From: Streptomyces lichenis
GTDB lineage: Bacteria; Actinomycetota; Actinomycetes; Streptomycetales; Streptomycetaceae
Length of the DNA stretch: 64,000 bases
NCBI RefSeq assembly: GCF_023218175.1
Contig: NZ_JALPTH010000013.1
Span: 62,001-126,000 of the forward strand
Reading direction: 5' to 3'
Below the pieces are notes generated by a model that saw nothing but the letters and a program-made list of their open reading frames with translations, was not told the origin of the DNA and made no database searches. The translations under genes and the position numbers were made by a program. Below, piece by piece: positions 15,759-24,618 of the stretch (within the stretch, counting starts at the first letter, position 1; each line of letters opens with the position of its first letter).

Positions 15759-17384
15759 TCAGCCGGTGAGCTGCTCGTACGCCGGGAGGGTGAGGAAGTC
15801 CGCGTAGTCCTCGTCCAGCGAGACCTTCAGCAGCAGGTCGTGCGCCTGCTGCCAGCGGCCCGCGGCGAACGCCTCCTCGCCGATCTCGGCGCGGATCGCG
15901 GCCAGTTCCTCCGCCGCGACCTGGCGGGCCAGCTCGGGGGTGGCCTTCTCGCCGTTCTCGAAGACCACGCCCGCGTTGATCCACTGCCAGATCTGGGAGC
16001 GGGAGATCTCGGCCGTCGCCGCGTCCTCCATCAGGTTGAAGATGGCCACCGCGCCCAGACCGCGCAGCCAGGCCTCGATGTAGCGGATGCCGACCTGGAC
16101 GGCGTTGCGCAGGCCCTCGTAGGTCGGGCGGGCGTCCAGCGAGTCGATGGCGATCAGATCGGCGGCGGCCACCGAGACGTCCTCGCGCAGCCGGTCCTTC
16201 TGGTTCGGCTTGTCGCCCAGGACCGCGTCGAAGGAGGCCAGCGCGATCGGCACCAGGTCCGGGTGGGCGACCCAGGAGCCGTCGAAGCCGTCGGCCGCCT
16301 CGCGGTCCTTGTCGGCCTTGACCTTCTCGAAGGCGACCTTGTTGACCTCGGCGTCCTTGCGGGACGGGATGAACGCGGCCATGCCGCCGATGGCGTGGGC
16401 GCCGCGCTTGTGGCAGGTGCGCACCAGCAGTTCGGTGTAGGCGCGCATGAACGGGGCGGTCATGGTCACCGCGTTGCGGTCCGGCAGCACGAAGCGGCGG
16501 CCGCCGTCGCGGAAGTTCTTGACGATGGAGAACAGGTAGTCCCAGCGGCCCGCGTTCAGCCCGGCGGCGTGGTCGCGCAGCTCGTAGAGGATCTCCTCCA
16601 TCTCGTACGCGGCGGTGATCGTCTCGATCAGCACGGTGGCGCGCACGGTGCCCTGCGGGATGCCCACGTAGTCCTGGGCGAAGACGAAGATCTCGTTCCA
16701 GAGGCGGGCCTCCAGGTGCGACTCGGTCTTCGGCAGGTAGAAGTACGGGCCCTTGCCCAGGTCGATCAGGCGCTGGGCGTTGTGGAAGAAGTAGAGCCCG
16801 AAGTCGACCAGGGCGCCGGGGACCGGGCGCCCGTCCACCGTGAGGTGGCGCTCCTCCAGGTGCCAGCCGCGCGGGCGCATCACCACGGTGGCCAGCTCCT
16901 CGGCGGCCTTCAGGGCGTAGGACTTGCCGCTGCGCGGGTCGATGAAGTCGATCTTCCGCTCATAGGCGTCGATCAGGTTGAGCTGGCCGAGGACGACGTT
17001 CTCCCAGGTGGGCGCGGAGGCGTCCTCGAAGTCCGCGAGCCACACCCTGGCGCCCGAGTTGAGGGCGTTGATCGTCATCTTGCGGTCGGTCGGGCCGGTG
17101 ATCTCGACCCGGCGGTCCGTGAGCGCGGCCGGCGCCGGGGCCACCTTCCAGCTGTCGTCCTCGCGGAGCTGTGCGGTCTCCGGGAGGAAGTCCAGGGTGC
17201 TGGTACGGGCGATCTCCGCGCGGCGTTCGGCCCGGCGGGCCAGCAGCTCGTCGCGCCGGGGGGTGAACCGCCGGTGCAGCTCGGCCACGAAGGCCAGGGC
17301 GTCTCGGCTGAGCACCTCCTCCTGCCGGGGCAGGGGTTCGGCGGCCTCGACGATCGCTGCCGGGGTCGGCGCTGGTGCGGACAT
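15759..17384 (-). CDS. aceB: malate synthase (form A)
   Basis: Condenses glyoxylate with acetyl-CoA to malate. The 541-aa length and the signature ELRDHAAGLNAGRWDYLFS are those of malate synthase A. Also present are ITGPTDRKMTINALNSGA, WLADFEDASAPTW, ATVLIETITAAYEMEEILYE and the catalytic-Asp region FNLMEDAATAEISRSQIWQW. Cytoplasmic. No isocitrate lyase lies nearby, and the gene stands between urate and allantoin genes. Its job is therefore probably to consume glyoxylate from ureidoglycolate and not to run the glyoxylate shunt. A degenerate AllR-like motif lies about 165 nt upstream. Confidence 0.96.
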   Translation of the reverse strand: MSAPAPTPAAIVEAAEPLPRQEEVLSRDALAFVAELHRRFTPRRDELLARRAERRAEIARTSTLDFLPETAQLREDDSWKVAPAPAALTDRRVEITGPTDRKMTINALNSGARVWLADFEDASAPTWENVVLGQLNLIDAYERKIDFIDPRSGKSYALKAAEELATVVMRPRGWHLEERHLTVDGRPVPGALVDFGLYFFHNAQRLIDLGKGPYFYLPKTESHLEARLWNEIFVFAQDYVGIPQGTVRATVLIETITAAYEMEEILYELRDHAAGLNAGRWDYLFSIVKNFRDGGRRFVLPDRNAVTMTAPFMRAYTELLVRTCHKRGAHAIGGMAAFIPSRKDAEVNKVAFEKVKADKDREAADGFDGSWVAHPDLVPIALASFDAVLGDKPNQKDRLREDVSVAAADLIAIDSLDARPTYEGLRNAVQVGIRYIEAWLRGLGAVAIFNLMEDAATAEISRSQIWQWINAGVVFENGEKATPELARQVAAEELAAIRAEIGEEAFAAGRWQQAHDLLLKVSLDEDYADFLTLPAYEQLTG

Positions 17385-17549
17385 GAGCTGTCACTTCCCT
17401 CTCAGCGGGGGCATGGGCGCGGCGCCCGGTGGTGACCGCCGGACATCGCGTACGGCACTGAGTGCCGCACGCGCCGGGACGCGGCCACGGGCGCCTTCTG
17501 ACGTACAGACGCTTCTGATCAGTGGATACTAGTTTCCTTATGGTGGAAG

Positions 17550-17565
17550 TTCAAGAAGTGTTGAT
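17550..17565 (-). promoter_or_regulatory. degenerate AllR-like motif before malate synthase
   Basis: TTCAAG-AAGT-GTTGAT differs from the TTCAAC-N5-GTTGAA motif at one base in each arm and by one missing spacer base. It sits in the 267-nt gap upstream of malate synthase. Weaker than the other sites. Confidence 0.4.
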
Positions 17566-17651
17566 GTCGAGATTCTCCGACTCGACAGAAGGTGGCTCTC
17601 GGTGCCACCGCCCTCACCCGCCGCCACCGGCCCCTGCGGGAGGCCGGGCCG

Positions 17652-18266
17652 TCACATGAGCCGCCGCAGGTCCCCGGGTGTGTCGATGTCATACGGCTCC
17701 GCCACCTCCCCGCACTCCACCAGGGTGATCTCCGGCTCATGCGCCCGCAGATAGGCGCGTGCCCCGCGGTCGCCGGACGCACTCTCCGCCACCGCCGCCC
17801 AGCGGTCGGCGCCCAGCAGTACCGGATGGCCGCGCCGGCCTTCGTACGAGGCTGCCGCCAGCGATCCGCGCAAGCGGTACGCGGCGGCCACCCGGGCCAT
17901 CGCGGCAGGCCCGATCCCCGGCTGGTCCACCAGCGCCACCAGGGCCGCGTCCGTCCCCGTGTCCGCCAGCGACTCCAGCCCGGCGCGCAGCGAGGAGCCC
18001 ATGCCCTGCTCCCAGTCCGAGTTGTCCACCAGGACGCAGCCGGGCGGCAGTGCGGCACGCTCCCGTACGGCCTGGGCCGCCGCGCCCAGCACCACATGCA
18101 CCCGTACGCAGCCGCCCGCCCGCAGCGCGGCCACCGCGTGCTCGACCAGCGGCCGCCCCCGGTGCTCCAGCAGCGCCTTGGGCCGGCCGCCCAACCGCCG
18201 CCCACCGCCCGCGGCCAGCAGCAGACCCGCGATCCGCGGCGGTCCATCCTTCCTCGTCCCAGTCAT
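17652..18266 (-). CDS. MobA/MocA-like nucleotidyltransferase
   Basis: A 204-aa NTP-transferase. The nucleotide-binding motif GLLLAAGGGRRLGGRPKALL is at the N-terminus, then LVDNSDWEQGMGSSLRAGL, VALVDQPGI with the metal-binding Asp, and a GHPVLLG segment. This is the pattern of the molybdenum cofactor cytidylyl- or guanylyltransferases (MocA/MobA). MocA serves xanthine dehydrogenases, so its place in a purine locus is suggestive even though no xanthine dehydrogenase gene is in the window. Start uncertain: ATG 18266 begins just before the conserved motif; ATG 18278 is an alternative. Divergent from the kinase gene. Confidence 0.75.
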   Translation of the reverse strand: MTGTRKDGPPRIAGLLLAAGGGRRLGGRPKALLEHRGRPLVEHAVAALRAGGCVRVHVVLGAAAQAVRERAALPPGCVLVDNSDWEQGMGSSLRAGLESLADTGTDAALVALVDQPGIGPAAMARVAAAYRLRGSLAAASYEGRRGHPVLLGADRWAAVAESASGDRGARAYLRAHEPEITLVECGEVAEPYDIDTPGDLRRLM

Positions 18267-18400
18267 AGGTGCCTGCATACCGCAGCCCGGCCGCCAGGTT
18301 GCCGAGGGAACGGCGCCGGACGGTGAACGGGTGACTCCGGCTTGGATAGGGTGCGGTATCCGAACGTGAGAACGCATGACGCCGTACGGGGGCGAGAACG

Positions 18401-20398
18401 ATGAGTGGTGGTCCGTCACGTCAGGGCACCGTCTTCCAGCCGTTGCGGGAGGACGACCCGCGTGCCGTCGCCGGATACCGGCTGGCCGCCCGGCTGGGCG
18501 CCGGTGGCATGGGCAAGGTGTACCTGTCGTACACGCCGGGTGGCCGGCCCGTCGCCATCAAGGTGATCCGGCCCGACTTCGCCGAAGACGCCGAGTTCCG
18601 GCGGAGGTTCGCCCAGGAGGTGCACTCCGCCCAGCGCGTCCAGGGCCTCTACACCGCACCGGTCATCGACGCCGACACCGACGCCCGCCAGCCCTGGCTG
18701 GCCACGGCCTACGTCCCCGGGCCCTCGCTCGCGGACGCCGTCCAGGCGCACGGCCGGCTCCCGCTGGACACCGTGCTGCTGTTGACCGCCGGGATCGCCG
18801 AGGCCCTCCAGGTCATCCACGGGGCCGGGATCGTGCACCGCGACCTCAAGCCGGCCAACGTGCTGCTGGCCGCCGACGGTCCCCGGGTCATCGACTTCGG
18901 CATCGCCCGGGCCGCCGACGCGACCTCGCTCACCGGCAGCGGCGTCACCATCGGCACCCCGTCCTTCATGGCGCCCGAGCAGGCGGCCGGGCGGTCCGTC
19001 ACCCCGGCCACCGACATCTTCGCCCTCGGCCAGATCGCCGCCTACGCGGCCGTCGGCAGCCCGGCGTTCGGCGAGGGCACCTCGCACGGGGTGCTCTACC
19101 GGATCGTGCACGAGGAGCCCCGGCTCGACGGACTCCCCGGTGAACTGCGGGACCTGGTCACCCGCTGCCTCGCCAAGGACCCCGCCGCGCGCCCCTCGGT
19201 CGCTGAGGTGCTGACCCTGTGCCAGACCGCCAACGGCGAGACCGCGCTGCGCCGCCCTGAGGAGTGGCTGCCCGGCGCGGTCGCCGCCGACATCACCACC
19301 CGCGCGGCCGCGCCCGCGCCCAAGGCGGCCACCACCCCTCCGCCGCCCGCCCACGCGCCCGCCCCGACCACCCCGCCGCTGCCGAGCCCGCCCGCCCACG
19401 CACCCGCTCCGACGGTGCCGCCCGCCCAGGCCCCGACGGTCCCGCCGGCCGCGCCGGAGCCGACCGCCTACGCCGCCCCGGCCACCCCGCCGCCCGGCTT
19501 CGGCCCGGCCCCGCAGTCCACCCCGCCGCCCGGGCAGGGCCCCGCCCCGGCCACCCCGTTCCCCGGCTTCGGCCCCGCTCCGCAGCAGGCCGGGTCGGCC
19601 GCCTACGGCTACCCCCACCCCGCCCCCGCGCCCGCCGCCTACGGCTATCCGCACCACGCGTCCGCCGACCCGGCCCCGGGCCAGACGGCGGCCACCGCCA
19701 CGGCGACCACCACCCCGCCCGCCAAGCGCCGCCGGCTCGGCCGCACCCTCGGGCTGGGGCTGGCCGGGGTGCTGACCGTCGCCGCACTCGCCGGCGGCGG
19801 CGTCTACTACCTGACCTCCGGCAAGGGCACCGGCGACCAGGCGAAGGGCGGCGGCGGTAGCCCGGCCCCCAAGACGAGCGGCAAGGCCGCGCCCACCGCC
19901 CAGGACCCCTCGGACCAGACGTCCTCGGCCGGGGCCCCGTCCACCGGGGGTGACGGAGCCGGCGACGACGAGACCGGCGGGCAGCAGCCGGTCGCCGACC
20001 CGACGCCCGCCACGTACACCGGACTCGACCTGGCGGACGAGTACCACCTCACCCTTGGCGACGACCCGATCAAGCCGCTCTCCGGCGAGGCCGACGCGGA
20101 TGTGGTCTACGACTGGAACCTCGGCCGCATCGAGGTGCGGAACGGCCGGCTGATCCTGCTGCGCACCGGTCAGAAGGGCGACCTGGAGACCTGCCGTACC
20201 GAGACCCGGTACGCGGCCCAGGTGGACATGGACTCCCTCTCCAAGGGCTCGCAGTTCTGCGTGCTGACCGACTCCGGGCACATCGGCGTCGTCACCTACC
20301 GGGACATCTCCCCGGAGAGCGACCCGAGCCGGTACGTCACCCTGGATGTGACGGTCTGGCGCAACGCCATGGCGGCGACCGACGGCACCGACTCCTAG
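18401..20398 (+). CDS. membrane Ser/Thr protein kinase (PknB-like)
   Basis: A 665-aa Hanks-type kinase. The kinase domain (about 26-275) has the Gly-rich loop LGAGGMGKVY, Lys54 in VAIKVI, the catalytic loop HRDLKPANV (Asp148), and DFG at 165-167 with GTPSFMAPEQ. A long Pro/Ala-rich linker (about 290-440) with several PPPGFGPAP-like units leads to one membrane segment (about 450-470). An extracellular domain follows, with a Gly/Ser/Thr-rich stretch and a compact C-terminal part (residues about 545-660). There are no PASTA repeats, so the external ligand is unknown. Followed by a strong terminator. Confidence 0.92.
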   Translation: MSGGPSRQGTVFQPLREDDPRAVAGYRLAARLGAGGMGKVYLSYTPGGRPVAIKVIRPDFAEDAEFRRRFAQEVHSAQRVQGLYTAPVIDADTDARQPWLATAYVPGPSLADAVQAHGRLPLDTVLLLTAGIAEALQVIHGAGIVHRDLKPANVLLAADGPRVIDFGIARAADATSLTGSGVTIGTPSFMAPEQAAGRSVTPATDIFALGQIAAYAAVGSPAFGEGTSHGVLYRIVHEEPRLDGLPGELRDLVTRCLAKDPAARPSVAEVLTLCQTANGETALRRPEEWLPGAVAADITTRAAAPAPKAATTPPPPAHAPAPTTPPLPSPPAHAPAPTVPPAQAPTVPPAAPEPTAYAAPATPPPGFGPAPQSTPPPGQGPAPATPFPGFGPAPQQAGSAAYGYPHPAPAPAAYGYPHHASADPAPGQTAATATATTTPPAKRRRLGRTLGLGLAGVLTVAALAGGGVYYLTSGKGTGDQAKGGGGSPAPKTSGKAAPTAQDPSDQTSSAGAPSTGGDGAGDDETGGQQPVADPTPATYTGLDLADEYHLTLGDDPIKPLSGEADADVVYDWNLGRIEVRNGRLILLRTGQKGDLETCRTETRYAAQVDMDSLSKGSQFCVLTDSGHIGVVTYRDISPESDPSRYVTLDVTVWRNAMAATDGTDS

Positions 20399-20417
20399 GG
20401 TCTCCGCCCCCGGCTCA

Positions 20418-20456
20418 CGGCCGCCCATCGCCGTCCCGTACGGCGGTGGGCGGCCG
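20418..20456 (+). terminator. kinase gene terminator
   Basis: CGGCCGCCCA (20418-20427) and TGGGCGGCCG (20447-20456) enclose a second stem CGCCGT/ACGGCG (20429-20434/20440-20445). Lies 20 nt after the kinase stop. Confidence 0.75.
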
Positions 20457-20596
20457 TCGCCGTCTCCGGTCCCGGCCGAAGGGTGTCGTTTTTCCGCCAG
20501 GGGAGTGGCGCCGGACGGCCCCGATGGCGTTAAGTACAGGTGGCGTTGAGTGCGGGCGCGACCGCAGAACGTGATGCGTGTGAGGGGCGGGAGCAG

Positions 20597-20911
20597 ATGT
20601 TGTCGCAGGGTACGGAGCGCAGGTGTGCGACGAGTACCGGTCAGGACCCCAGGGTGGCGGAGCTGAGCACCGCCGTCGCCCGGCTCCGCCGCGAACTGGC
20701 GGGCCAGCCGCAGGGGTTCGCCGATCGGGGAATCGCCGAGGAGGAGCTGGCCGCGCTGGCCGCGATGGCCGTCGAAGGGGTGCCCGAGGTGCGCAGGCTG
20801 CGCCGCTCGCTGCTCCTGGTCGCCGGGGCGGTCGGCTCGGTCAGCCGGCTGGCCGCCGCGCTCTATGAGGTGCGGGCCGCGGTGGAGTTGTTCGGCGAGC
20901 CGACGCGGTAG
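20597..20911 (+). CDS. small DUF5955-like protein
   Basis: A 104-aa protein, all-helical by appearance: DPRVAELSTAVARLRRELAG, then GIAEEELAALAAMAVEGVPE and LRRSLLLVAGAVGSVSRLA. From memory this is the DUF5955 family found across Streptomyces, whose function is unknown. The ATG at 20597 has a GGGAG just upstream; a start at 20540 would add a Cys-containing, poorly conserved tail. No signal peptide. Confidence 0.55.
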   Translation: MLSQGTERRCATSTGQDPRVAELSTAVARLRRELAGQPQGFADRGIAEEELAALAAMAVEGVPEVRRLRRSLLLVAGAVGSVSRLAAALYEVRAAVELFGEPTR

Positions 20912-21021
20912 CCGGGTGGCGGCCGGCCGGTGGCGGCGCCGGTCGCCGGGTGCCGTCCGGCGGCGGACGATGGTGTGGGAGGGGGCCGACCGGACCCGAC
21001 CCGAGCACCCGGAGGTGGGCC

Positions 21022-21321
21022 ATGACCACGCTCCACATCGAGCACGCGGTGACCGACTACGCGGAGTGGAAGGCGGTGTTCGACCGCTTCGGCGACTTCC
21101 GCCGGGAGGGCGGGGTGCGCGGCTACCGCGTGCTGCGGCCGGTGGACGACCAGCGGTATGTGGTGATCGACGTGGACTTCGACGACGCCGCGACCGCGGA
21201 GGGCTTCCTCGCCCTGCTGCGGACCCGGGTCTGGGGCTCCGAGGGCGGCAACCAGGCGGTCGCGAGTCCGCCCCGCGCGGCCGTCCTCAACCACGTGGAC
21301 GCGGGCGGCCCGGGCGACTGA
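21022..21321 (+). CDS. small ABM-like (dimeric alpha+beta barrel) protein
   Basis: A 99-aa protein. HIEHAVTDYAEWKAVFDRFG, followed by strands RGYRVLRPVDDQRYVVIDVD and a helix FDDAATAEGFLALLR, is the pattern of the ferredoxin-like dimeric alpha+beta barrel proteins related to antibiotic-biosynthesis monooxygenases. No catalytic residue can be assigned. GGAGG lies 7 nt before the ATG. Its end abuts the GC-rich repeat block. Confidence 0.55.
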   Translation: MTTLHIEHAVTDYAEWKAVFDRFGDFRREGGVRGYRVLRPVDDQRYVVIDVDFDDAATAEGFLALLRTRVWGSEGGNQAVASPPRAAVLNHVDAGGPGD

Positions 21322-21403
21322 GCGGGCGGGAGTACAAAGACCCGGGACCGTGCCGCCACGCCTGCGACGGCCACGGCGCATTGCCGTACCGGCCCTGTAG
21401 CGG

Positions 21404-21950
21404 TACCGGGCCCCGTAACCGCGCCTGGCCGCGTACCGGCACCGGGCCCTTCGCCGCCTCCGGCCGTGTAGCCGTATCGGCGCCGTCGCAGCGCGCCGCC
21501 CCGCAGCCGTACCGGCCCTGTAGCGGCGGCCGGCCCCGTAGCCGTACCGGACCGCCGCCGCGCCCCCGGCCGCGTAGCCGTACCGGGCCCCATAACCGCG
21601 CCTGGCCGCGTACCGGCACCGGGCCCTTCGCCGCCTCCGGCCGTGTAGCCGTATCGGCGCCGTCGCAGCGCGCCGCCCCGTAGCCGTACCGGCCCCGTAG
21701 TGGCGGCCGGCCCCGTAGCCGTACCGGGCCCCGTAGCCGCGCCCGGCCCCGTAGGGCACCGGGCCCGTCGCCGCCTCCGGCCGCGTAGCCGTATCGGCGC
21801 CGTCGCAGCGCCCGCCCCGAAGCTGTACCAGCCCGTCGCAGCGCGCCGCCCCCGCAGCCGTACCGGCCCTGTAGCGGCTCCCGACGCCGTAGCCGTACCG
21901 GCCCTGTAGCGGCTCCCGACGCCGCAGTCGTACCGGACCGCCGCCGCTCC
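21404..21950. repeat. GC-rich imperfect direct repeats with Gly/Tyr/Arg coding potential
   Basis: A 147-bp block (21404-21550) recurs almost unchanged at 21581-21727, and a shorter diverged copy begins at 21722. The offsets of 177 and about 141 bp are multiples of three. Two further short units based on GTAGCCGTACCGGCCCTG lie at about 21855-21930. The plus strand is full of TAG triplets. The minus strand stays open in all frames, and one frame reads as Gly-Tyr-Gly-Ala-Arg-Tyr repeats starting from GTG at 21759. Whether it is translated is unclear, as that frame runs antisense into the preceding gene. Confidence 0.7.
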
Positions 21951-21960
21951 CCGGGGCCCC

Positions 21961-22770
21961 TCAGCCCTGGGTGGTCGACCCCGTGGTGCTGGCCAGGGCG
22001 GCGGAGAGTTCGCGGGCCACGCCTTGGAGGACGGGCACGATGGTCTCCTTGGCCGCCTCCGTCACCCGGCCCGCCGGGCCCGAGATGGAGATGGCGGCGG
22101 CGGTGGGGGAGTCCGGGATGGAGACCGCGATGCAGCGCACCCCGATCTCCTGCTCGCTGTCGTCCATCGCGTAGCCGGCCGCGCGGACCTGCTCCAGGGC
22201 GCCCAGGAAGCCGTCCGCGGTGGTGATGGTCTTCTCGGTGGCGGCGGGCATCCCGGTACGGGCCAGCAGCGCCCGCACCTCCTCCGGCGGGACGTCCGCG
22301 AGCAGCGCCTTGCCCACGCCGGTGGAGTGCGGCAGCACCCGGCGGCCGACCTCGGTGAACATCCGCATCGAGTGCTTGGACGGCACCTGGGCGACGTAGA
22401 CGATCTCATCCCCGTCCAGCAGCGCCATGTTGGCGGTCTCGCCGGTCTCCTCGACCAGCCGGGCCAGATAGGGGCGGGCCCAGGTGCCGAGCAGCCGGGA
22501 GGCGGACTCGCCGAGCCGGATCAGCCGGGGGCCCAGCGCATAGCGGCGGTTGGACTGCTGGCGTACGTAGCCGCAGGCGACCAGGGTCCGCATCAGCCGG
22601 TGGATGGTGGGCAGCGGCAGCCCGCTGCTGGCGGAGAGCTCGCTCAGCCCGACCTCGCCGCCGGCGTCGGCCATCCGCTCCAGGAGGTCGAAGGCGCGCT
22701 CCAGGGACTGGACGCCACCGGTGGCGGCGGGCTTGGCGGCGTCGGTGGTGCTGGCGCTGGACGTCGGCAC
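21961..22770 (-). CDS. allR: IclR-family regulator of allantoin genes (AllR-like)
   Basis: A 269-aa repressor. The N-terminal winged helix-turn-helix (about 20-80) reads SLERAFDLLERMADAGGE, then LSELSASSGLPLPTIHRLMR. The C-terminal IclR effector domain carries TGVGKALLADVPPEEV, the GYAMDDSEQEIGVRCIAVS segment and a final AISISGPAGRV. The start is GTG 22770 with AAAGGA 9 nt upstream. It is divergent from allantoinase, and the intergenic region holds a TTCAAC-N5-GTTGAA site and a TTCCA-N5-TGGAA site. Family knowledge (AllR of Streptomyces and E. coli) suggests allantoin, allantoate or glyoxylate as inducer. It probably controls the whole locus. Confidence 0.87.
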   Translation of the reverse strand: MPTSSASTTDAAKPAATGGVQSLERAFDLLERMADAGGEVGLSELSASSGLPLPTIHRLMRTLVACGYVRQQSNRRYALGPRLIRLGESASRLLGTWARPYLARLVEETGETANMALLDGDEIVYVAQVPSKHSMRMFTEVGRRVLPHSTGVGKALLADVPPEEVRALLARTGMPAATEKTITTADGFLGALEQVRAAGYAMDDSEQEIGVRCIAVSIPDSPTAAAISISGPAGRVTEAAKETIVPVLQGVARELSAALASTTGSTTQG

Positions 22771-23003
22771 GGCGGCGGGTCCTTTCGAGGCGGATGGGCA
22801 AGTCAGCAGCCTACCGGGCCGTCCGGCGGGGCATCCGGGCCGAGCTGGGGCGTCATGGCCGGTCGGGGAGTGGTCGGTGGGGTGGTCGGAGGGTGGTCTG
22901 GGGGTGGTCGGGGGGTGTTTGTCCGGGTGTCCGCCGGGGGGCGACCGGGGGCCGTCCGCGGCGTCTGCTGTGGGGAGCTACGTTCCTCTTCGTGGAATTC
23001 CAC

Positions 23004-23018
23004 TTCCACTTCATGGAA
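23004..23018. promoter_or_regulatory. TTCCA-N5-TGGAA palindrome
   Basis: TTCCA-CTTCA-TGGAA lies in the allR-allB intergenic region, next to another palindrome GTGGAATTCCAC (22992-23003). Its form resembles the hyi operator. Possible autoregulatory site. Confidence 0.45.
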
Positions 23019-23093
23019 TCATCCAAGTCGGGTTCACGCCACCCCGATCCGGCCGGGCGACCCTTGACGGCTTGCCCTCAGGGGTGAAGACTC

Positions 23094-23112
23094 CTTCAAC
23101 AGTTCGTTGAAG
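23094..23112 (+). promoter_or_regulatory. perfect AllR-like operator before allantoinase
   Basis: CTTCAAC-AGTTC-GTTGAAG, a perfect 7-5-7 inverted repeat and the best instance of the motif in the window. It lies 87 nt before the chosen allantoinase start. Confidence 0.65.
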
Positions 23113-23198
23113 TTCGGCCCGGCGCGGCGAGCAATCCGCTGGTACGGGCGGTGGTAGTGGGAGGTTGCGTGGACGGCCGAGAGGATGGGGGCACGACG

Positions 23199-24581
23199 GT
23201 GGAGGACCGCTCGCGGGCAGCGGCGGAGGGCGCCGGGGCGCCCACCGCGGAGGTGACGCTGGTACTGCGCTCGACCCGGGTGGTCACCCCCGAGGGCACC
23301 CGGGCCGCGTCGGTCGCGGTCGCCGGGGAGCGGATCGCCGCGGTGCTCCCGTACGAGACCGAGGTCCCCGCCGGGGCCCGGCTGGAGGACGTCGGCGACC
23401 ATGTCGTGCTGCCCGGCCTGGTCGACACCCACGTCCATGTCAACGACCCGGGCCGCACCGAGTGGGAGGGCTTCTGGACCGCCACCCGGGCCGCGGCCGC
23501 CGGCGGCATCACCACCCTGATCGACATGCCGCTCAACTCCCTGCCGCCCACCACCACGGTGGCGAACCTGCGGGTCAAGCAGGACACCGCCCGTCCCAAG
23601 GCCCATGTGGACACCGGCTTCTGGGGCGGGGCGCTGCCGGACAACGTGGGCGATCTGCGCCCGCTGCACGACGCCGGGGTCTTCGGCTTCAAGTGCTTCC
23701 TGTCCCCGTCCGGGGTGGACGAGTTCCCGCAGCTCGACCAGGAGCAACTGGCCGCCTCGCTCACCGAGATCGCCGGCTTCGGCGGGCTGATGATCGTGCA
23801 CGCCGAGGACCCGCACCACCTGGACTCCGCCCCGCAGAAGAGCTCCCCGCACTACGCGGACTTCCTGGCCTCCCGCCCCCGGGACGCCGAGAACACCGCC
23901 ATCGCGCACCTGATCGACCAGGCCCGCCGGCTCGGCGCCCGGGTCCACGTACTGCATCTGTCCTCCAGTGACGCGCTGCCGCTGATCGCCGCCGCCCGCC
24001 GCGAGGGCGTGCGGGTCACCGTGGAGACCTGCCCGCACTTCCTCACCCTCACCGCCGAGGAAGTCCCCGACGGGGCCACCGAGTTCAAGTGCTGCCCGCC
24101 CATCCGCGAGGCCGCCAACCAGGACGCCCTGTGGGACGGCCTCGCCGACGGCACCATCGACGCCATCGTCTCCGACCACTCGCCGTCCACCGCCGACCTG
24201 AAGACCCCCGACTTCTCCACCGCCTGGGGCGGCATCTCCTCCCTCCAGCTCGGCCTGCCCGCCATCTGGACCGAGGCCCGCCGCCGCGGACGCACCCTGG
24301 ACGACGTCGCCCGCTGGATGTCCACCGCGCCCGCCGCGCTCGCCGGACTGGACGCCAAGGGCGCCATCGAGGCCGGCCGCGACGCCGACTTCGCCGTCCT
24401 CGCGCCGGAGGAGACCTTCACCGTCGACCCCGCCGCCCTGCACCACCGCAACCAGGTCACCGCCTACGCGGGCAGGACCCTGCACGGGGTGGTGAAGTCC
24501 ACCTGGCTGCGCGGTGTGCGCATCGCCGACCAGGGCGCCCCGGCCGAGCCCACCGGCCGCCTGCTCACCAGGACGAAGTGA
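23199..24581 (+). CDS. allB: allantoinase
   Basis: Opens the hydantoin ring of allantoin to allantoate. This is a cyclic amidohydrolase with metal ligands in DTHVHVNDPGRTEWEGF, the carboxylated Lys in GFKCFLSPSGVDEFP, and His/Asp in MIVHAED, VHVLHLSSSD and IVSDHSPST, in the usual order. The 460-aa length is typical. The start is uncertain: GTG 23199 with a G-rich site 7 nt upstream was preferred; GTG 23169 (GGGAGG 4 nt away) is possible. Allantoicase follows after 37 nt on the same strand. A perfect AllR-like site lies upstream. Confidence 0.94.
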   Translation: MEDRSRAAAEGAGAPTAEVTLVLRSTRVVTPEGTRAASVAVAGERIAAVLPYETEVPAGARLEDVGDHVVLPGLVDTHVHVNDPGRTEWEGFWTATRAAAAGGITTLIDMPLNSLPPTTTVANLRVKQDTARPKAHVDTGFWGGALPDNVGDLRPLHDAGVFGFKCFLSPSGVDEFPQLDQEQLAASLTEIAGFGGLMIVHAEDPHHLDSAPQKSSPHYADFLASRPRDAENTAIAHLIDQARRLGARVHVLHLSSSDALPLIAAARREGVRVTVETCPHFLTLTAEEVPDGATEFKCCPPIREAANQDALWDGLADGTIDAIVSDHSPSTADLKTPDFSTAWGGISSLQLGLPAIWTEARRRGRTLDDVARWMSTAPAALAGLDAKGAIEAGRDADFAVLAPEETFTVDPAALHHRNQVTAYAGRTLHGVVKSTWLRGVRIADQGAPAEPTGRLLTRTK

Positions 24582-24618
24582 CCGCCCGAAGGAAGACGTG
24601 CCCGCCCGAAAGGAAGAA

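Noticed and set aside
20863..21759. A 298-codon minus-strand gene through the Gly/Tyr repeats
   Set aside because: Its second half is antisense to a well-supported small gene and lacks sequence logic. I kept it as a repeat and a finding, not a CDS.
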